Positions 10,029-23,343 of a DNA stretch of 64,000 nt are shown piece after piece (position 1 is the stretch's first letter; every line of letters starts with the position of its first letter). The DNA is taken from NCBI GenBank assembly GCA_025360815.1, contig JANYBL010000124.1, forward strand, positions 36,294 to 100,293, in the 5' to 3' direction. A model generated the notes under the pieces. It was not told the DNA's origin. It saw only the letters and a list, made by a program, of their open reading frames with translations, and made no database searches. The translations under genes were made by a program, and so were the position numbers. The DNA comes from Burkholderiales bacterium (GTDB taxonomy: Bacteria; Pseudomonadota; Gammaproteobacteria; Burkholderiales; Usitatibacteraceae).

Positions 10029-11144
10029 CTATAGGCGGGCGGAGATGATTCCGCCTCCCAGGCACACATCTCCTTGGTATAGCACCGCAGATTGTCCTGG
10101 CGTAACCGCCCATTGCGGCTCCTCAAAACTCAGCGCGAAGACCTGACTAGTTTCCGACGACAGTGAACAAACCGCATCAGTCTGCCGGTAGCGGGTTTTT
10201 GCACCGAGTTTTGATGCCCCGCGGTTAACGGGACCTGATGCTGTGATCTCATCAGGTGGATGTCCGGCAATCCAAGAGGCATCATCTGCGCGCAATTTCT
10301 GGTTCAGCAAGTGCGGGTTGCCGCGCCCTTGCACAACAACCAGTTTGTTTTGATCGATATTTTTATCGGCAACGAACCATGGCGTCCCGGCACTATCTTT
10401 CAGGCCGCCGATATGGAGCCCCTGTCGCTGACCAATGGTGTAATACATCAAACCCTGATGCTCACCAATCCATTTGCCGTCCGGTGTGACCATCGGTCCC
10501 GGCGCGCGCGGCAAATAGCGCTCCAAAAATTCGCGGAATGGCCGCTCGCCGATAAAGCAAATACCGGTTGAGTCTTTTTTAGCGTGATTTGGCAAGCCCG
10601 CTTTTTCAGCAAGAACGCGCACTTCTGACTTCTGCAAATGGCCGACTGGGAACATCGCCTTTGAAAGCTGGGCTTGGCTCAGTCGGTGTAAAAAATAGCT
10701 TTGGTCTTTGCCCTGGTCTAGCCCGCGCAAAAGCTGGAACGTCCCATCCGCTTCGGCTAACCGTGCATAGTGGCCAGTGGCGATTTTTGCGGCGCCAAGT
10801 TTGATCGCGTGATCAAGAAACGCCTTAAATTTAATTTCAGCATTGCAAAGCACGTCGGGATTGGGCGTGCGCCCTGCGGAATATTCGCGCAGAAATTCGG
10901 CGAAAACCCGGTCCTTGTATTCGGCCGCAAAATTGACGGCTTCAAAATCGATACCAATCACGTCGGCGGCGGCGGCGGCATCAATAAAATCTTGGCGGGT
11001 GGAACAATATTCACCGCCGTCGTCGTCTTCCCAATTTTTCATGAAAAGGCCGATTACCTCAAAGCCTTGCTGCTTTAGCAAAAACGCGCTGACGGCAGAA
11101 TCTACTCCGCCCGAAAGCCCTACGACGACACGATTGTTAGGCAT
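10029..11144 (-). CDS. mnmA: tRNA-specific 2-thiouridylase MnmA
   Basis: MnmA puts sulfur on the wobble uridine (position 34) of tRNAs for Lys, Glu and Gln, using ATP and sulfur relayed from IscS. The 371-residue form starts [15 protein letters not shown], the ATP PP-loop. It has the two catalytic cysteines in [12 protein letters not shown] and [10 protein letters not shown], and the [11 protein letters not shown] and [11 protein letters not shown] blocks typical of the family. An upstream in-frame ATG (11201) would add 19 unrelated residues. The ATG at 11144 matches the usual protein start and is chosen, although its ribosome site is weak. Confidence 0.95.
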   Translation of the reverse strand: MPNNRVVVGLSGGVDSAVSAFLLKQQGFEVIGLFMKNWEDDDGGEYCSTRQDFIDAAAAADVIGIDFEAVNFAAEYKDRVFAEFLREYSAGRTPNPDVLCNAEIKFKAFLDHAIKLGAAKIATGHYARLAEADGTFQLLRGLDQGKDQSYFLHRLSQAQLSKAMFPVGHLQKSEVRVLAEKAGLPNHAKKDSTGICFIGERPFREFLERYLPRAPGPMVTPDGKWIGEHQGLMYYTIGQRQGLHIGGLKDSAGTPWFVADKNIDQNKLVVVQGRGNPHLLNQKLRADDASWIAGHPPDEITASGPVNRGASKLGAKTRYRQTDAVCSLSSETSQVFALSFEEPQWAVTPGQSAVLYQGDVCLGGGIISARL

Positions 11145-11250
11145 GAGATTGGATGTTGATATTGGTGTGGAATGAAATATATGAAAATCACTAACATGCA
11201 CGATCGCTCATCAAAGCGGCTCAAGCTACAAAGTAAGAAAGCGAAAACAA

Positions 11251-11277
11251 AAAAGCGGAGCCGAAGCCCCGCTTTTT
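11251..11277 (-). terminator. Rho-independent terminator of Ala/Lys-rich gene
   Basis: Read on the minus strand: AAAAGCGGGGC, a TTCG tetraloop, GCTCCGCTTTT, then more T. One G:U pair interrupts the stem. It lies 45 bases past the stop of the gene at 11322 and before mnmA. Confidence 0.85.
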
Positions 11278-11321
11278 ATCAACGCTAACATCAGCGCTGT
11301 GAAGCAACATGCTGGCTAAAA

Positions 11322-11654
11322 TTACTTAGCTGGCGCGTCTTTTTTTACTTTTGCGGCAGCGGCTTTTTCAGCTTTAGCGGCTTTAGCTGCTTCTTTCTTT
11401 GCTTTCTTAGCAGCGGCTTTTTCTTCTTTCGTCATTTTTGCTGGAGCAGCAGCTTTTTCGGCTTTTGCTGGGGCTTCTGCTTTAGCAGGAGCGGCAGCTT
11501 TAGCAGCAGGTGCTGGAGCAGCAGCAGCAGGTGCTGGAGCAGCAGCCGGTGCTGGTGCAGCAGCTTTAGCAGGAGCGGCGGCTGGTGCTTGCGCAGCAGC
11601 ATTGATGGCAACAGCTGCAAACAAAGCAGCAACAACAGTAGAGATTAATTTCAT
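11322..11654 (-). CDS. Secreted alanine/lysine-rich low-complexity protein
   Basis: The 110-residue product has a signal peptide (MKLISTVVAALFAAVAINAAAQ). The middle is made of Ala-Pro repeats (residues 22-55), and the tail is rich in Ala and Lys (EEKAAAKKAKKEAAKAAK). The mature protein would be disordered and strongly basic, like histone H1-like or AlgP-like tails but exported. Similar short secreted Ala/Lys proteins are common in betaproteobacteria, with no known role. A ribosome site (aggaaat) precedes the ATG and a good terminator follows, so expression is likely. The repetitive codons (gca, gct, aaa) make length variation between strains likely. Confidence 0.75.
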   Translation of the reverse strand: MKLISTVVAALFAAVAINAAAQAPAAAPAKAAAPAPAAAPAPAAAAPAPAAKAAAPAKAEAPAKAEKAAAPAKMTKEEKAAAKKAKKEAAKAAKAEKAAAAKVKKDAPAK

Positions 11655-11838
11655 GGATATTTCCTATAGTGTGAGTGAGTGTGCAAGTTAATCTTCCAGA
11701 CAGATTATCGCCTGTCGAAGGGAATAACGCGCGTGAGTATAGTCGGTTGACATGGATTTGGGAACCCTTTTGGACAAAAACATCATTTTAAGGGGCCAAA
11801 GTGTTGCAAATAGCGATTTTTTTGTTTTTCGATGTGTT

Positions 11839-12417
11839 CTAGGGGCGTTTTTCGCTTTTTTTAGCGCCAAGCTGGTCAGCGCCCGCCGATGCGCGAAGCC
11901 ATGTTCCAGATGGTATTGAATTGAGTTGCCAATTGCCAATGCCTACTCGGATTAGCCGTAAGGTCGGGTAACCGATACGCGCCGTCATTCTTCGAACCTG
12001 GCGGTTTTTACCCTCGGTGATGCCAATTTCGAGCCAATGCGTCGGGATTTCCTTGCGAAACCGCACGGGCGGATGCCGCGGCCACAATGCAGATGGCGGC
12101 GGCATCAGCCTCGCTTGAGCAGGCTTGGCCACAAAATCGCCAAGATCAATGCCGGCGTGTAACGATTTGAGATCTGCAATAGTGGGTACGCCCTCCACCT
12201 CCGCCCAGTAGGTTTTCATGAGTTTGTGGCGCGGATCGGCAATCCGAGCTTGCAACACGCCGTCATCAGTGAGAATCAGCAATCCCTCACTGTCGGTATC
12301 AAGCCTGCCCGCCGGATAGACGCCGGGGACATTGATATAGTTCTTGAGTGTGGGCTTATCGCCGGACGGGCTAAATTGGCAAATAACGCCGTAAGGCTTG
12401 TTGAACAAAATCAGCAT
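11839..12417 (-). CDS. rluE: 23S rRNA pseudouridine synthase RluE
   Basis: This 192-residue pseudouridine synthase is of the RsuA/RluE family. It starts directly with the catalytic fold (LILFNKPYGVICQFS) and so lacks the S4 domain of RsuA, as in RluE. The catalytic aspartate lies in GRLDTDSEGLLILTDDG, and the C-terminal GKNRQVRRMTARIGYPTLRLIR is the second family motif. In E. coli RluE makes pseudouridine 2457 in 23S rRNA. AAGG lies five bases before the ATG. The last residues (QLGAKKSEKRP) are a basic tail. Confidence 0.92.
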   Translation of the reverse strand: MLILFNKPYGVICQFSPSGDKPTLKNYINVPGVYPAGRLDTDSEGLLILTDDGVLQARIADPRHKLMKTYWAEVEGVPTIADLKSLHAGIDLGDFVAKPAQARLMPPPSALWPRHPPVRFRKEIPTHWLEIGITEGKNRQVRRMTARIGYPTLRLIRVGIGNWQLNSIPSGTWLRASAGADQLGAKKSEKRP

Positions 12418-12536
12418 GGATGCCTTGATCGCAGAAAAAGTTGGTGCACCAATGAATATCTGACAAATTGAGAGTCCATTTTAATCGCTGCGCTGGGCGG
12501 TATACAACCGCCGCAAAAGTGGAATAAAAGCGCTGC

Positions 12537-12574
12537 AAAAGAAAATCCCCCACAACTTACGCTGCGGGGGATTT
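12537..12574 (-). terminator. Rho-independent terminator of second cold-shock gene
   Basis: The 9-bp stem aaatccccc (12543-12551) / gggggattt (12566-12574) is followed on the minus strand by ttttctttt. It lies 48 bases downstream of the stop codon. Confidence 0.85.
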
Positions 12575-12621
12575 CAAATTTTTGCGGCTACCGAAGAAGC
12601 CGTCAACACTAAAAGCGCAAA

Positions 12622-12825
12622 CTATGCGTTTTTGATGGCGGACGCTTGCTTGCCCTTTGGACCTTGGGTCACTTCAAAAGCGACTTTTTGGCCTTCTTTA
12701 AGCGTTTTGAAACCATTCATCTCGATCGCCGAAAAATGCGCGAACAAGTCTTCGCTGCCATCGTCGGGAGTGATAAAACCAAAACCCTTGGCATCGTTAA
12801 ACCATTTGACTGTACCAGTTGCCAT
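12622..12825 (-). CDS. Cold-shock protein, second paralogue
   Basis: This 67-residue single cold-shock domain protein starts with the same [17 protein letters not shown] as the protein at 3706-3909. It differs in the loops ([20 protein letters not shown] and [12 protein letters not shown]). RNP1 is intact (KGFGFI); in RNP2 the usual Val is Ala (LFAHF). The role is RNA or ssDNA binding. A ribosome site (aaggaag) precedes the start. It has its own terminator and a leader of over 100 bases. Two such paralogues in 9 kb suggest that one may be constitutive and one cold-induced; sequence alone cannot say which. Confidence 0.93.
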   Translation of the reverse strand: MATGTVKWFNDAKGFGFITPDDGSEDLFAHFSAIEMNGFKTLKEGQKVAFEVTQGPKGKQASAIKNA

Positions 12826-13195
12826 TGCTGTTGCTTCCTTAAATGAAATCGGGTTGGAGTGCCCGGAATCGTTTTGCTATCAAGGCCCGCAACCGCTTGT
12901 GCAAATGCAGTCAACCATGAAGCCAAACTCCAACATGCCTTTTACCGGCTAAATTGTGTGAAGTCAACAAGTTAGCGGGATTTTTCGCGGCAAGTGTTGT
13001 ATCAATGCAAAAAAGTTCACTTTTCAGGACTATTTTTATTGGGCGATCGAAAAAGTGCTTTAAAAATAGGGTTGAAAGACAGCGATCACCTTTAATACTA
13101 AGCCACTTGAAATCGGCTCGCGGCCAACCATATTATTAGCTACACTAAACGCATTCCAGTTTACGCATCTCAGTTTAAATTTTTACAAGCAAGGC
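12826..13195. other. Divergent intergenic region csp / clpS
   Basis: No gene is supported. It contains the cold-shock leader on the left and the clpS promoter region on the right. A 61-codon plus-strand frame (12954-13139) has no ribosome site and no recognisable product. Confidence 0.4.
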
Positions 13196-13534
13196 ATGGC
13201 AACTAAACAACCAAACCAACCCGGTATTGATAGCGGCATTGATAGCGACACCGCACTCAAAGAAAAGCCGTATCAAACCAAGCCGCCCGCCATGTGGCAG
13301 GTGATTATGTATAACGACGATTACACGCCGATGGAGTTTGTGATTGATGTTCTTGAGCGTTTTTTTGGGCATCCCTACGAGCGCGCAACCCAGATCATGC
13401 TAAAGGTGCATACCGAGGGGCGCGCCGTTTGCGGCATTTTTCCACGCGATGTAGCAACGATGAAGGTGGAGCAAGTGGGCGATTATGCGAAGCAACATGA
13501 ACATCCTCTGCATTGCGGGATGGAAGAAGTGTGA
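13196..13534 (+). CDS. clpS: ClpS adaptor of the ClpAP protease
   Basis: ClpS binds proteins with N-degron residues (Leu, Phe, Trp, Tyr) and hands them to ClpA. The 112-residue product has a flexible N-terminus of about 30 residues. The core follows: WQVIMYNDDYTPMEFVIDVL carries the Asn/Asp residues and the Met gate that hold the N-degron, then RATQIMLKVHTEGRAVCGIF and the C-terminal HPLHCGMEE. It lies 224 bases upstream of clpA on the same strand, the usual pairing. Confidence 0.97.
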   Translation: MATKQPNQPGIDSGIDSDTALKEKPYQTKPPAMWQVIMYNDDYTPMEFVIDVLERFFGHPYERATQIMLKVHTEGRAVCGIFPRDVATMKVEQVGDYAKQHEHPLHCGMEEV

Positions 13535-13758
13535 TGACAATAAAGCCGGTGCGGCGAGAATATGGACGGTTTTCGGTTCGCTGCGTTATTTGAGCTGAAT
13601 GGCTTCCAAAGGTTTTTTGTAAGCAATTTTTATCGTTATAACGCAATAGCAATGTAAGAACAGTTTCAAGTTTCAACGCTAATTTCAAACAATGCGAAGA
13701 ATACGTATGGTCGTATCCGCGTCAAGGTTAGCGCGTAAAGTGCAAAGAAAGGTAGATC

Positions 13759-16026
13759 ATGATTGCCCAAGAGCTCGAAGTTAGCCTGCATATGGCCTTT
13801 GTTGAAGCGCGTCAAAAACGCCACGAGTTCATCACGGTCGAGCATCTGTTGCTCGCTTTGCTAGAGAACCCTTCTGCGCAAGAAGTGCTCAAAGCCTGTG
13901 CGGCCAAAATTGACGATTTAAAAAAAGCGCTGGGTGAATTTATCGAGCAGCACACGCCGATTGTCGCTGGTGATGGCGAAGTCAACACTCAGCCAACGCT
14001 GGGCTTTCAGCGCGTCATCCAGCGCGCAATATTACATGTCCAGTCCTCTGGGAAAAAGGAAGTGACCGGTGCAAACGTGCTGGTGGCAATTTACGGCGAA
14101 AAAGATTCGCATGCTGTTTATTTCTTGCACCAGCAAGGCGTGTCACGTTTGGACGTGGTTAATTTCATTTCACACGGTATTTCCAAAGCCTCACCTCAGG
14201 GTGCGGGCAAAACCGAAACCGAGGGGGAAGCAGCAGAAGGTGAGCAAACCAACGGCGCCTTGGAAAAATATACGCAGCATCTCAATCAACTGGCCGCAGA
14301 TGGCAAAATTGATCCGCTAATCGGCCGGGATCACGAAGTTGAGCGCGTCATTCAAATTCTCTGCCGCCGCCGAAAAAATAATCCGTTGTTAGTGGGCGAG
14401 GCTGGCGTGGGTAAAACTGCAATCGCCGAAGGTTTGGCGAAGCGCATCGTCGACGGTCAAGTGCCCGAAGTGCTGGCGAAATCGCAAGTTTACTCGCTCG
14501 ATATGGGCGCATTGCTGGCCGGCACCAAATACCGCGGTGATTTTGAGCAACGCTTAAAAGATGTGCTGAAGCAGCTGGCCGATAATCCGAACGCGGTCTT
14601 GTTTATTGACGAAATTCACACGCTGATTGGTGCAGGTTCGGCCTCTGGCGGGACGCTCGACGCTTCGAACCTTCTAAAGCCGGCACTCTCATCGGGGCAG
14701 TTAAAGTGCATTGGTGCCACTACTTACACAGAGTACCGCTCAATTTTCGAGAAAGATGCAGCACTGTCGCGTCGCTTCCAAAAGATCGACGTAAAAGAGC
14801 CCTCAATTGCCGAAACAGTTGAGATTTTGAAAGGGCTGAAATCGCGTTTTGAGACGCACCACAACGTGAAATACACCGCGGTCGCCTTAAGTACCGCTGC
14901 GGAACTCTCCGCCAAATATATTAATGATCGTCACTTACCGGACAAAGCCATCGATGTAATTGATGAGGCCGGGGCCGCCCAGCGTGTCGCGCCGAAATCA
15001 AAGCAGAAGAAAACGATTGGAAAATCCGAAATTGAAGAAATTGTCGCCAAGATTGCCCGCATTCCGGCACGCAGCGTGTCGTCGGATGATCGCAGCCAGT
15101 TGAAGACGCTGGAGCGTGATTTGAAGTCCGTTGTGTTTGGCCAAGACAAAGCCATAGAAGCACTTGCCACCGCCATTAAAATGGCGCGTTCCGGATTGGG
15201 TAGCCCGACCAAGCCGATCGGCTCGTTCTTGTTTTCGGGACCAACCGGTGTCGGTAAAACCGAAGTGGCCAAGCAGCTTGCGTTTATTCTGGGCACAGAG
15301 TTGATTCGTTTTGATATGTCTGAATATATGGAACGCCATGCTGTCTCACGCTTAATCGGTGCGCCTCCCGGCTACGTCGGATTCGATCAGGGCGGGTTGA
15401 TGACGGAGGCGATTACCAAACATCCATATTCAGTCCTGCTGCTCGACGAAATCGAAAAAGCGCATCCCGATATTTACAACGTGCTGTTGCAGGTGATGGA
15501 CCACGGTACGTTGACGGATAACAACGGCCGTAAAGCCGATTTCCGCAACGTGGTGATCGTAATGACCACCAACGCGGGCGCGCAGGAATTATCAAAAACC
15601 AATATTGGCTTTACCAACGACAAAAAGGCCGGTGATGAATTGGCCGAGATCAAGCGGATGTTCACGCCAGAATTCCGTAACCGTTTGGATGCCATGATTT
15701 CTTTTGCACCGTTGGATGAGCAGATTATCTTGCGGGTGGTTGATAAATTCCTAATGCAGCTGGAAGCGCAGCTAACTGAGAAAAAAGTAGAAGTCACGTT
15801 CACCGAGGGCTTGAAAAAGTACTTGGCGAAAAACGGTTTCGATCCGCTGATGGGGGCTCGCCCCATGGCCCGTTTGATTCAAGATACGATTCGCCGCGCC
15901 TTGGCCGATGAGCTGCTGTTTGGAAAATTGGCAACAGGTGGCAAGGTGACCATTGATATCGATGCCGACAACAAAGTGAAGCTCGATATTAGTGAAGAAA
16001 AAGAAGCGGTGACGCAAGAGTCGTGA
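13759..16026 (+). CDS. clpA: ATP-dependent Clp protease ATP-binding subunit ClpA
   Basis: This 755-residue AAA+ unfoldase feeds substrates to ClpP. The N-terminal repeat domain (residues 1-150) is where ClpS docks. The first ATPase domain has GEAGVGKT and the Walker [13 protein letters not shown]; the second has GPTGVGKT and [13 protein letters not shown]. The IGF loop that plugs into ClpP is present as TNIGFTND at about 613-620. There is no ClpB-type middle coiled coil, which supports ClpA. AAAGGTAG precedes the ATG and a strong terminator follows. Confidence 0.97.
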   Translation: MIAQELEVSLHMAFVEARQKRHEFITVEHLLLALLENPSAQEVLKACAAKIDDLKKALGEFIEQHTPIVAGDGEVNTQPTLGFQRVIQRAILHVQSSGKKEVTGANVLVAIYGEKDSHAVYFLHQQGVSRLDVVNFISHGISKASPQGAGKTETEGEAAEGEQTNGALEKYTQHLNQLAADGKIDPLIGRDHEVERVIQILCRRRKNNPLLVGEAGVGKTAIAEGLAKRIVDGQVPEVLAKSQVYSLDMGALLAGTKYRGDFEQRLKDVLKQLADNPNAVLFIDEIHTLIGAGSASGGTLDASNLLKPALSSGQLKCIGATTYTEYRSIFEKDAALSRRFQKIDVKEPSIAETVEILKGLKSRFETHHNVKYTAVALSTAAELSAKYINDRHLPDKAIDVIDEAGAAQRVAPKSKQKKTIGKSEIEEIVAKIARIPARSVSSDDRSQLKTLERDLKSVVFGQDKAIEALATAIKMARSGLGSPTKPIGSFLFSGPTGVGKTEVAKQLAFILGTELIRFDMSEYMERHAVSRLIGAPPGYVGFDQGGLMTEAITKHPYSVLLLDEIEKAHPDIYNVLLQVMDHGTLTDNNGRKADFRNVVIVMTTNAGAQELSKTNIGFTNDKKAGDELAEIKRMFTPEFRNRLDAMISFAPLDEQIILRVVDKFLMQLEAQLTEKKVEVTFTEGLKKYLAKNGFDPLMGARPMARLIQDTIRRALADELLFGKLATGGKVTIDIDADNKVKLDISEEKEAVTQES

Positions 16027-16062
16027 AGTAAATTTTAAGCGCGGCCGCTTTGCGTTTCAGTC

Positions 16063-16096
16063 AAAAATAGGGTCTCGTTCGAGACCCTATTTTTTT
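16063..16096 (+). terminator. Rho-independent terminator of clpA
   Basis: The perfect stem aaaaatagggtctcg / cgagaccctattttt with loop ttc is followed by further T. It ends the clpA transcript 37 bases after the stop codon. Confidence 0.95.
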
Positions 16097-16237
16097 GTCA
16101 TCGGAAGTCGTAGCGCCCACCCGCAACTCGCCATCTAAAAAAGACGATGAACGAGAATCCAATAGCGTGGGTCTAGCATCTACGTTATGCTTAATATAAC
16201 CAAAAAACATGTCTGAGCAATCTCTGAGGAGAACACA

Positions 16238-16648
16238 ATGAAATTGAAATTGTTCCGATTCACAATTGCAGTAATCACTGCCGTCAGCATCCCGAAACTT
16301 TCTGCGCAGGAGCCTCCCCAACCTTCAGCTAACTCGGTTCCGCCACCGGCGCCGACCAGTGTTACTGCGCCAGCGCCTGCCTTTGCTGTGCCCGATCTCA
16401 CGCCGCTTGGTGTCAGCGCTTTGGCGGCTAATTGTGCCGCTTGCCATGGTACCAACGGCAATAGCGTGGGTGGCGCTATCAGCGGGCTGGCAGGCATTGA
16501 TCGCGAATATTTAATTTCACAAATGAAGCTCTTTAAAGAGGGCAAACGCACCGCGACCCTAATGCATCAAATCGCTAAAGGCTATAGCGATGCTGAAGTA
16601 GCTGCGATGGCGACTTATTTCGCGGAACAAAAGAAACAACGACAATAG
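16238..16648 (+). CDS. Monoheme c-type cytochrome, sulfide dehydrogenase small-subunit type
   Basis: The 136-residue exported cytochrome has a signal peptide (residues 1-23) and a Pro/Ala linker (25-53). One heme-binding CAACH (66-70) follows, with a candidate sixth ligand Met109 in TATLMHQIAKGY. The SGLAGIDREYLISQMKLFKEGKR block is typical of class I cytochromes that serve as electron acceptors for flavocytochrome c sulfide dehydrogenase (FccA-like, monoheme version). The flavoprotein gene follows 84 bases downstream, which supports the pairing. A GAGGAG ribosome site precedes the ATG. Which physiological donor it has is inferred from context. Confidence 0.85.
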   Translation: MKLKLFRFTIAVITAVSIPKLSAQEPPQPSANSVPPPAPTSVTAPAPAFAVPDLTPLGVSALAANCAACHGTNGNSVGGAISGLAGIDREYLISQMKLFKEGKRTATLMHQIAKGYSDAEVAAMATYFAEQKKQRQ

Positions 16649-16732
16649 CGCGCAGCGGAAAATTGCCACATCGTTTCTGGTACGGTCAATGAAAAAATTG
16701 CAACTGCTAAAGATTACTTGAGGACACACAGC

Positions 16733-18040
16733 ATGGTCAAAAGAACGATAAGCAAAACCATTTCGGTTAGTACCGTCAATCGCAGAGCATTTTTAAAGTC
16801 GTCCGCGGCCGCCGCAACTGTCGGTGCTGCGACGCTTTCTGGCTGCGCTACTGTTGGCATGAGTGGCCCAAAGGTCGTCATCGTTGGTGGTGGTTATGGC
16901 GGCGCGACTGCCGCCAAATACATCAAAATGTGGGGTTCCAACATTGATGTGACGCTCATTGAGCGCAATACTGAATTCATCTCTTGCCCGATGTCGAATC
17001 TTGTTCTTGGCGGCTCGCAGACAATGAAAGACATCACCTTAAGTTACGACACGCTGAAAAAAAAATACGGCATTAAACTCATTCGTGGTGAGGCCGTTGC
17101 GGTTGATGCAGATAAGAAAGTAGTGCGATTGGCCAGTGGCGATTCGATCGCATTTGATCGGCTCATCCTTTCGCCCGGTGTTGATTTTATGTATGACGGA
17201 ATCATCGGGCTAAATAATGCTGATGCGCAATCGAAAGTGCTGCACGCCTGGAAAGCCGGTGCTCAAACACTCGCCCTGCGTAGGCAGTTGGAAGCCATGC
17301 CCGACGGCGGCGTGTTTGCGATGTCGATTCCCGAGGCACCTTACCGGTGCCCGCCAGGCCCCTATGAGCGTGCGTGCCAGGTGGCAAGCTACCTCAAGCA
17401 AGCGAAACCAAAATCCAAGGTGCTCATCTTGGATGCCAATGTGGATATTGTCTCCAAACCCGGTCTGTTCAAAAAGGCGTTTACCGAAATGTACGCTGGC
17501 ATGATCGAATACAAAGGTTCATCCAGGCTAGTCGATGTCGATACCCGCAGTTTGACGGCCAAGCTTGAATTCGAAGACATCAAAGCCGATGTGCTAAATG
17601 TGTTGCCGCCCATGAAAGCCGGCAGCATCGCCAACCCGTTCATCACCGCCAATAAGCGCTGGTGCGAAATTAACTGGCTGACTTATGAGGCCAAAAACGT
17701 TCCCGGCGTCCATTTGCTCGGCGATGCGCTACAAATCGCGCCGCTCATGCCCAAGTCCGGCCACATGGCTAATGCGCATGGCAAGGCCTGTGCAGCCGCG
17801 GTGGTGGCACTTTTAACGGGCAACCAACCCAACCAGAGCCCGACGCTGAGTAACACCTGTTACAGCTATGTCTCGGCCGATAAGGCGGTGCACGTTGCGT
17901 CTATTCACAAATATGACGGGAAGGATAAAACGATGAAAACCGTGCCGGGATCAGGCGGCTTGTCAGCAAGTGCCAACGAGCTGGAAGGACAATATGGCAT
18001 GGCGTGGGCTAAGAACATATGGGCTGATGCGTTAGGTTAA
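16733..18040 (+). CDS. fccB: Flavocytochrome c sulfide dehydrogenase flavoprotein subunit (FccB-like)
   Basis: This 435-residue FAD protein is of the sulfide:quinone / flavocytochrome c family. It begins with a twin-arginine signal (NRRAFLK at 16-22, then a hydrophobic stretch ending SGC), so it should be exported folded. The FAD-binding glycines lie in VVIVGGGYGGATAAKY (48-63). Two cysteines expected to form the redox-active disulfide by the flavin are kept: Cys206 in YRCPPGPYERA and Cys376 in NTCYSYV. Sulfide would be oxidised to sulfur, with electrons passed to the upstream cytochrome. A TTG start at 16718 is possible, but GAGGA sits before the ATG at 16733. No sox genes are nearby, so the role may be detoxification rather than lithotrophy. 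Confidence 0.87.
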   Translation: MVKRTISKTISVSTVNRRAFLKSSAAAATVGAATLSGCATVGMSGPKVVIVGGGYGGATAAKYIKMWGSNIDVTLIERNTEFISCPMSNLVLGGSQTMKDITLSYDTLKKKYGIKLIRGEAVAVDADKKVVRLASGDSIAFDRLILSPGVDFMYDGIIGLNNADAQSKVLHAWKAGAQTLALRRQLEAMPDGGVFAMSIPEAPYRCPPGPYERACQVASYLKQAKPKSKVLILDANVDIVSKPGLFKKAFTEMYAGMIEYKGSSRLVDVDTRSLTAKLEFEDIKADVLNVLPPMKAGSIANPFITANKRWCEINWLTYEAKNVPGVHLLGDALQIAPLMPKSGHMANAHGKACAAAVVALLTGNQPNQSPTLSNTCYSYVSADKAVHVASIHKYDGKDKTMKTVPGSGGLSASANELEGQYGMAWAKNIWADALG

Positions 18041-18096
18041 GCAATCAACCTGCATTTGCATCGAGCAATTGCCGCTGTCGCGAAAAGTGTTTCCGA

Positions 18097-18128
18097 TCAA
18101 AACGCCGCGCCAAATCTAGAGTTTGGCG
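18097..18128 (+). repeat. Candidate dispersed intergenic repeat, copy B
   Basis: A 32-base element related to those at 4145 and 40110. In this copy the right part is a perfect 7-bp stem (cgccaaa, loop tctagag, tttggcg; 18108-18128). It sits between the convergent fccB and hpt genes, where it might act as a weak terminator, although no T-tract follows. Confidence 0.4.
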
Positions 18129-18258
18129 AAATTGTGCCGTATTCAACGTTGCAGTCGGTTACTTTCTGCGCGCCAGAAAACGTACGGCGCGGTAATTTTC
18201 CAATAGAGACTAGCGTCATAAAAACGCAGACTTCTCCAGAGGCGAGTTTTCTACAAAA

Positions 18259-18819
18259 TCACTTACCTCGAATCGCATAAATTGCCGGCAAATTCCGCCA
18301 AGCGCCAGACACATCCATGCCGTAACCAAACACAAAACGATTCGGTACCGTGATGCCAACGTAGTCGGCCACCAGTGGTTTTTTCGCGTTAATTTCATCG
18401 CCATAATCTTTTACGCAAAATACGGCGCAACTCACGCTCAGCGCACCTTGTTTTTTCACCAAATCGACAATAGCAGCCAAGGTGATGCCTTCGTCCAAAA
18501 TATCGTCCAAAATTATAATGTGGCGGCCGGCGATATTGTCGCGTGGCGCAACCCGCCAAGTGAGCTCTGCGCCTACTTTTTTGTCACCGTAGCGTGATGC
18601 TTGGACAATATCAAAATCGAGCGGGAAATCAAGCTGCGAAAGCAGGTGGCCACTAAATACCACAGCGCCGCCCATGACCGACAAAATAAGTGGGTATCGT
18701 TCAGCATAGTCAGCATTAATTTCGGTTGCAACTCGCGCGGTAGCAGCCGCAACTTCCTCCGCGGTGAACAGTAAATCACCTTCATCTAAAATTGCATTGG
18801 CTTCTGCTAGGCTGAGCAT
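18259..18819 (-). CDS. hpt: Hypoxanthine-guanine phosphoribosyltransferase
   Basis: This 186-residue purine salvage enzyme joins hypoxanthine or guanine to PRPP to give IMP or GMP. The PRPP-binding loop is IIILDDILDEGITL. The family's VMGGAVVFSGHLL and DYVGITVPNRFVFGYGMD blocks are present; the latter supplies the base-stacking aromatic residue. It is the last gene of the leftward smc-zipA-ligA-galU-hpt run, 80 bases after galU, and may have its own promoter. The form is the hypoxanthine-guanine group common in betaproteobacteria rather than the E. coli Gpt type. Confidence 0.9.
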   Translation of the reverse strand: MLSLAEANAILDEGDLLFTAEEVAAATARVATEINADYAERYPLILSVMGGAVVFSGHLLSQLDFPLDFDIVQASRYGDKKVGAELTWRVAPRDNIAGRHIIILDDILDEGITLAAIVDLVKKQGALSVSCAVFCVKDYGDEINAKKPLVADYVGITVPNRFVFGYGMDVSGAWRNLPAIYAIRGK

Positions 18820-18899
18820 GGTGGTTCCCCTTGTTGGACGCGCCGATTGGTTGAAGTCGTTTTGGGACGCTTTGACTAAGTATTTTTCAAACTAGAATT

Positions 18900-19862
18900 T
18901 TATTTTTTCTTGGTTGAGCTTTTGGGTTTTTTTGTTTTGTGTGATTCTGGCGATTTTGATTGTTGGGCTTGATCGGCCGCACCGGCAAAATCTTGTGAAG
19001 CCAAATATTCCTGAAAGCTATGCCCAACTTCCGCGTGCTTCATACCGAGCGCAACGGTTGCTTTCAAATAGCCCAATTTTGAGCCGCAGTCATAGCGCGT
19101 ACCTTCAAACTCATACGCAAAAACGCTTTCACGTTTGAGCAGTGACGCAATACCATCGGTGAGCTGTATTTCTTTGCCTACGCCCATTTGAATTTTTTCA
19201 AGTTCAACAAAGACTTGTGGCGTCAAAATATAGCGACCGACGACGCTCAACGTGGATGGCGCATCTGCCGGCTTTGGCTTTTCAACAATGCCGGAAAGTT
19301 TGGAAACGCCGGTGGAAATCTTCTTGGCATCAACAATCCCGTATTGCGATGTTTCTTCGCGCGGGACATTCACCACACCTAATATCGACGCTTTTTTCTT
19401 TGCGTACAACTCAACCATTTGCTTCATCACGGGCACGTCGGCATCAATCAAATCGTCCGCCAAAATCACCGCAAATGGCTCATTGCCAACCAAATGTTTT
19501 GCGCATAAAACCGCATGCCCCAAGCCCAGCGCTTCGGGCTGGCGAACGAACACATACTGTACATTTGCCGGCAACATTTTGCGCACCTCGTCGAGCACTT
19601 TTAGCTTGCCTTTCAAGTGCAATTCGGCTTCTAGCTCATAGGCTTTATCGAAGTGGTCCTCAATGGTGCGTTTGCCACGTCCGGTTATAAAAATCATATC
19701 GGTAATACCCGCTGCGGCAGCCTCTTCTACGGCGTATTGGATCAACGGCTTATCAACAATTGGCAGCATCTCTTTAGGGCTCGCTTTGGTAGCTGGCAAA
19801 AAGCGCGTGCCGAGTCCAGCGACTGGGAAGACAGCTTTGGTAATTTTGGCGTTCTTATTCAT
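18900..19862 (-). CDS. galU: UTP-glucose-1-phosphate uridylyltransferase
   Basis: GalU makes UDP-glucose from UTP and glucose-1-phosphate for cell-surface polysaccharides. The signature [20 protein letters not shown] is at the N-terminus, followed by the family's [10 protein letters not shown] and [10 protein letters not shown] blocks. From the ATG at 19862 the protein has 320 residues. A TTG at 19874 is in frame but overlaps the ligA stop; the ATG, eight bases after that stop, fits translational coupling. The last 25 residues ([20 protein letters not shown]) are a Lys/Ser tail not needed for the fold. Confidence 0.95.
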   Translation of the reverse strand: MNKNAKITKAVFPVAGLGTRFLPATKASPKEMLPIVDKPLIQYAVEEAAAAGITDMIFITGRGKRTIEDHFDKAYELEAELHLKGKLKVLDEVRKMLPANVQYVFVRQPEALGLGHAVLCAKHLVGNEPFAVILADDLIDADVPVMKQMVELYAKKKASILGVVNVPREETSQYGIVDAKKISTGVSKLSGIVEKPKPADAPSTLSVVGRYILTPQVFVELEKIQMGVGKEIQLTDGIASLLKRESVFAYEFEGTRYDCGSKLGYLKATVALGMKHAEVGHSFQEYLASQDFAGAADQAQQSKSPESHKTKKPKSSTKKK

Positions 19863-19870
19863 TGTTATAT

Positions 19871-23249
<3,379 letters not shown>

Positions 23250-23343
23250 CGTTACTCCAATCTCGGATTCAATGTTGACTTTGCTCTCAGCATCAACATC
23301 GGCATCAAGCTATTTAAAGCGACTACCAAGCTTTTTATCATAT

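Noticed and set aside
18056..18280. Plus-strand frame of 74 codons between fccB and hpt
   Set aside because: It overlaps the hpt 3' end, contains the dispersed repeat and has no ribosome site or recognisable product.
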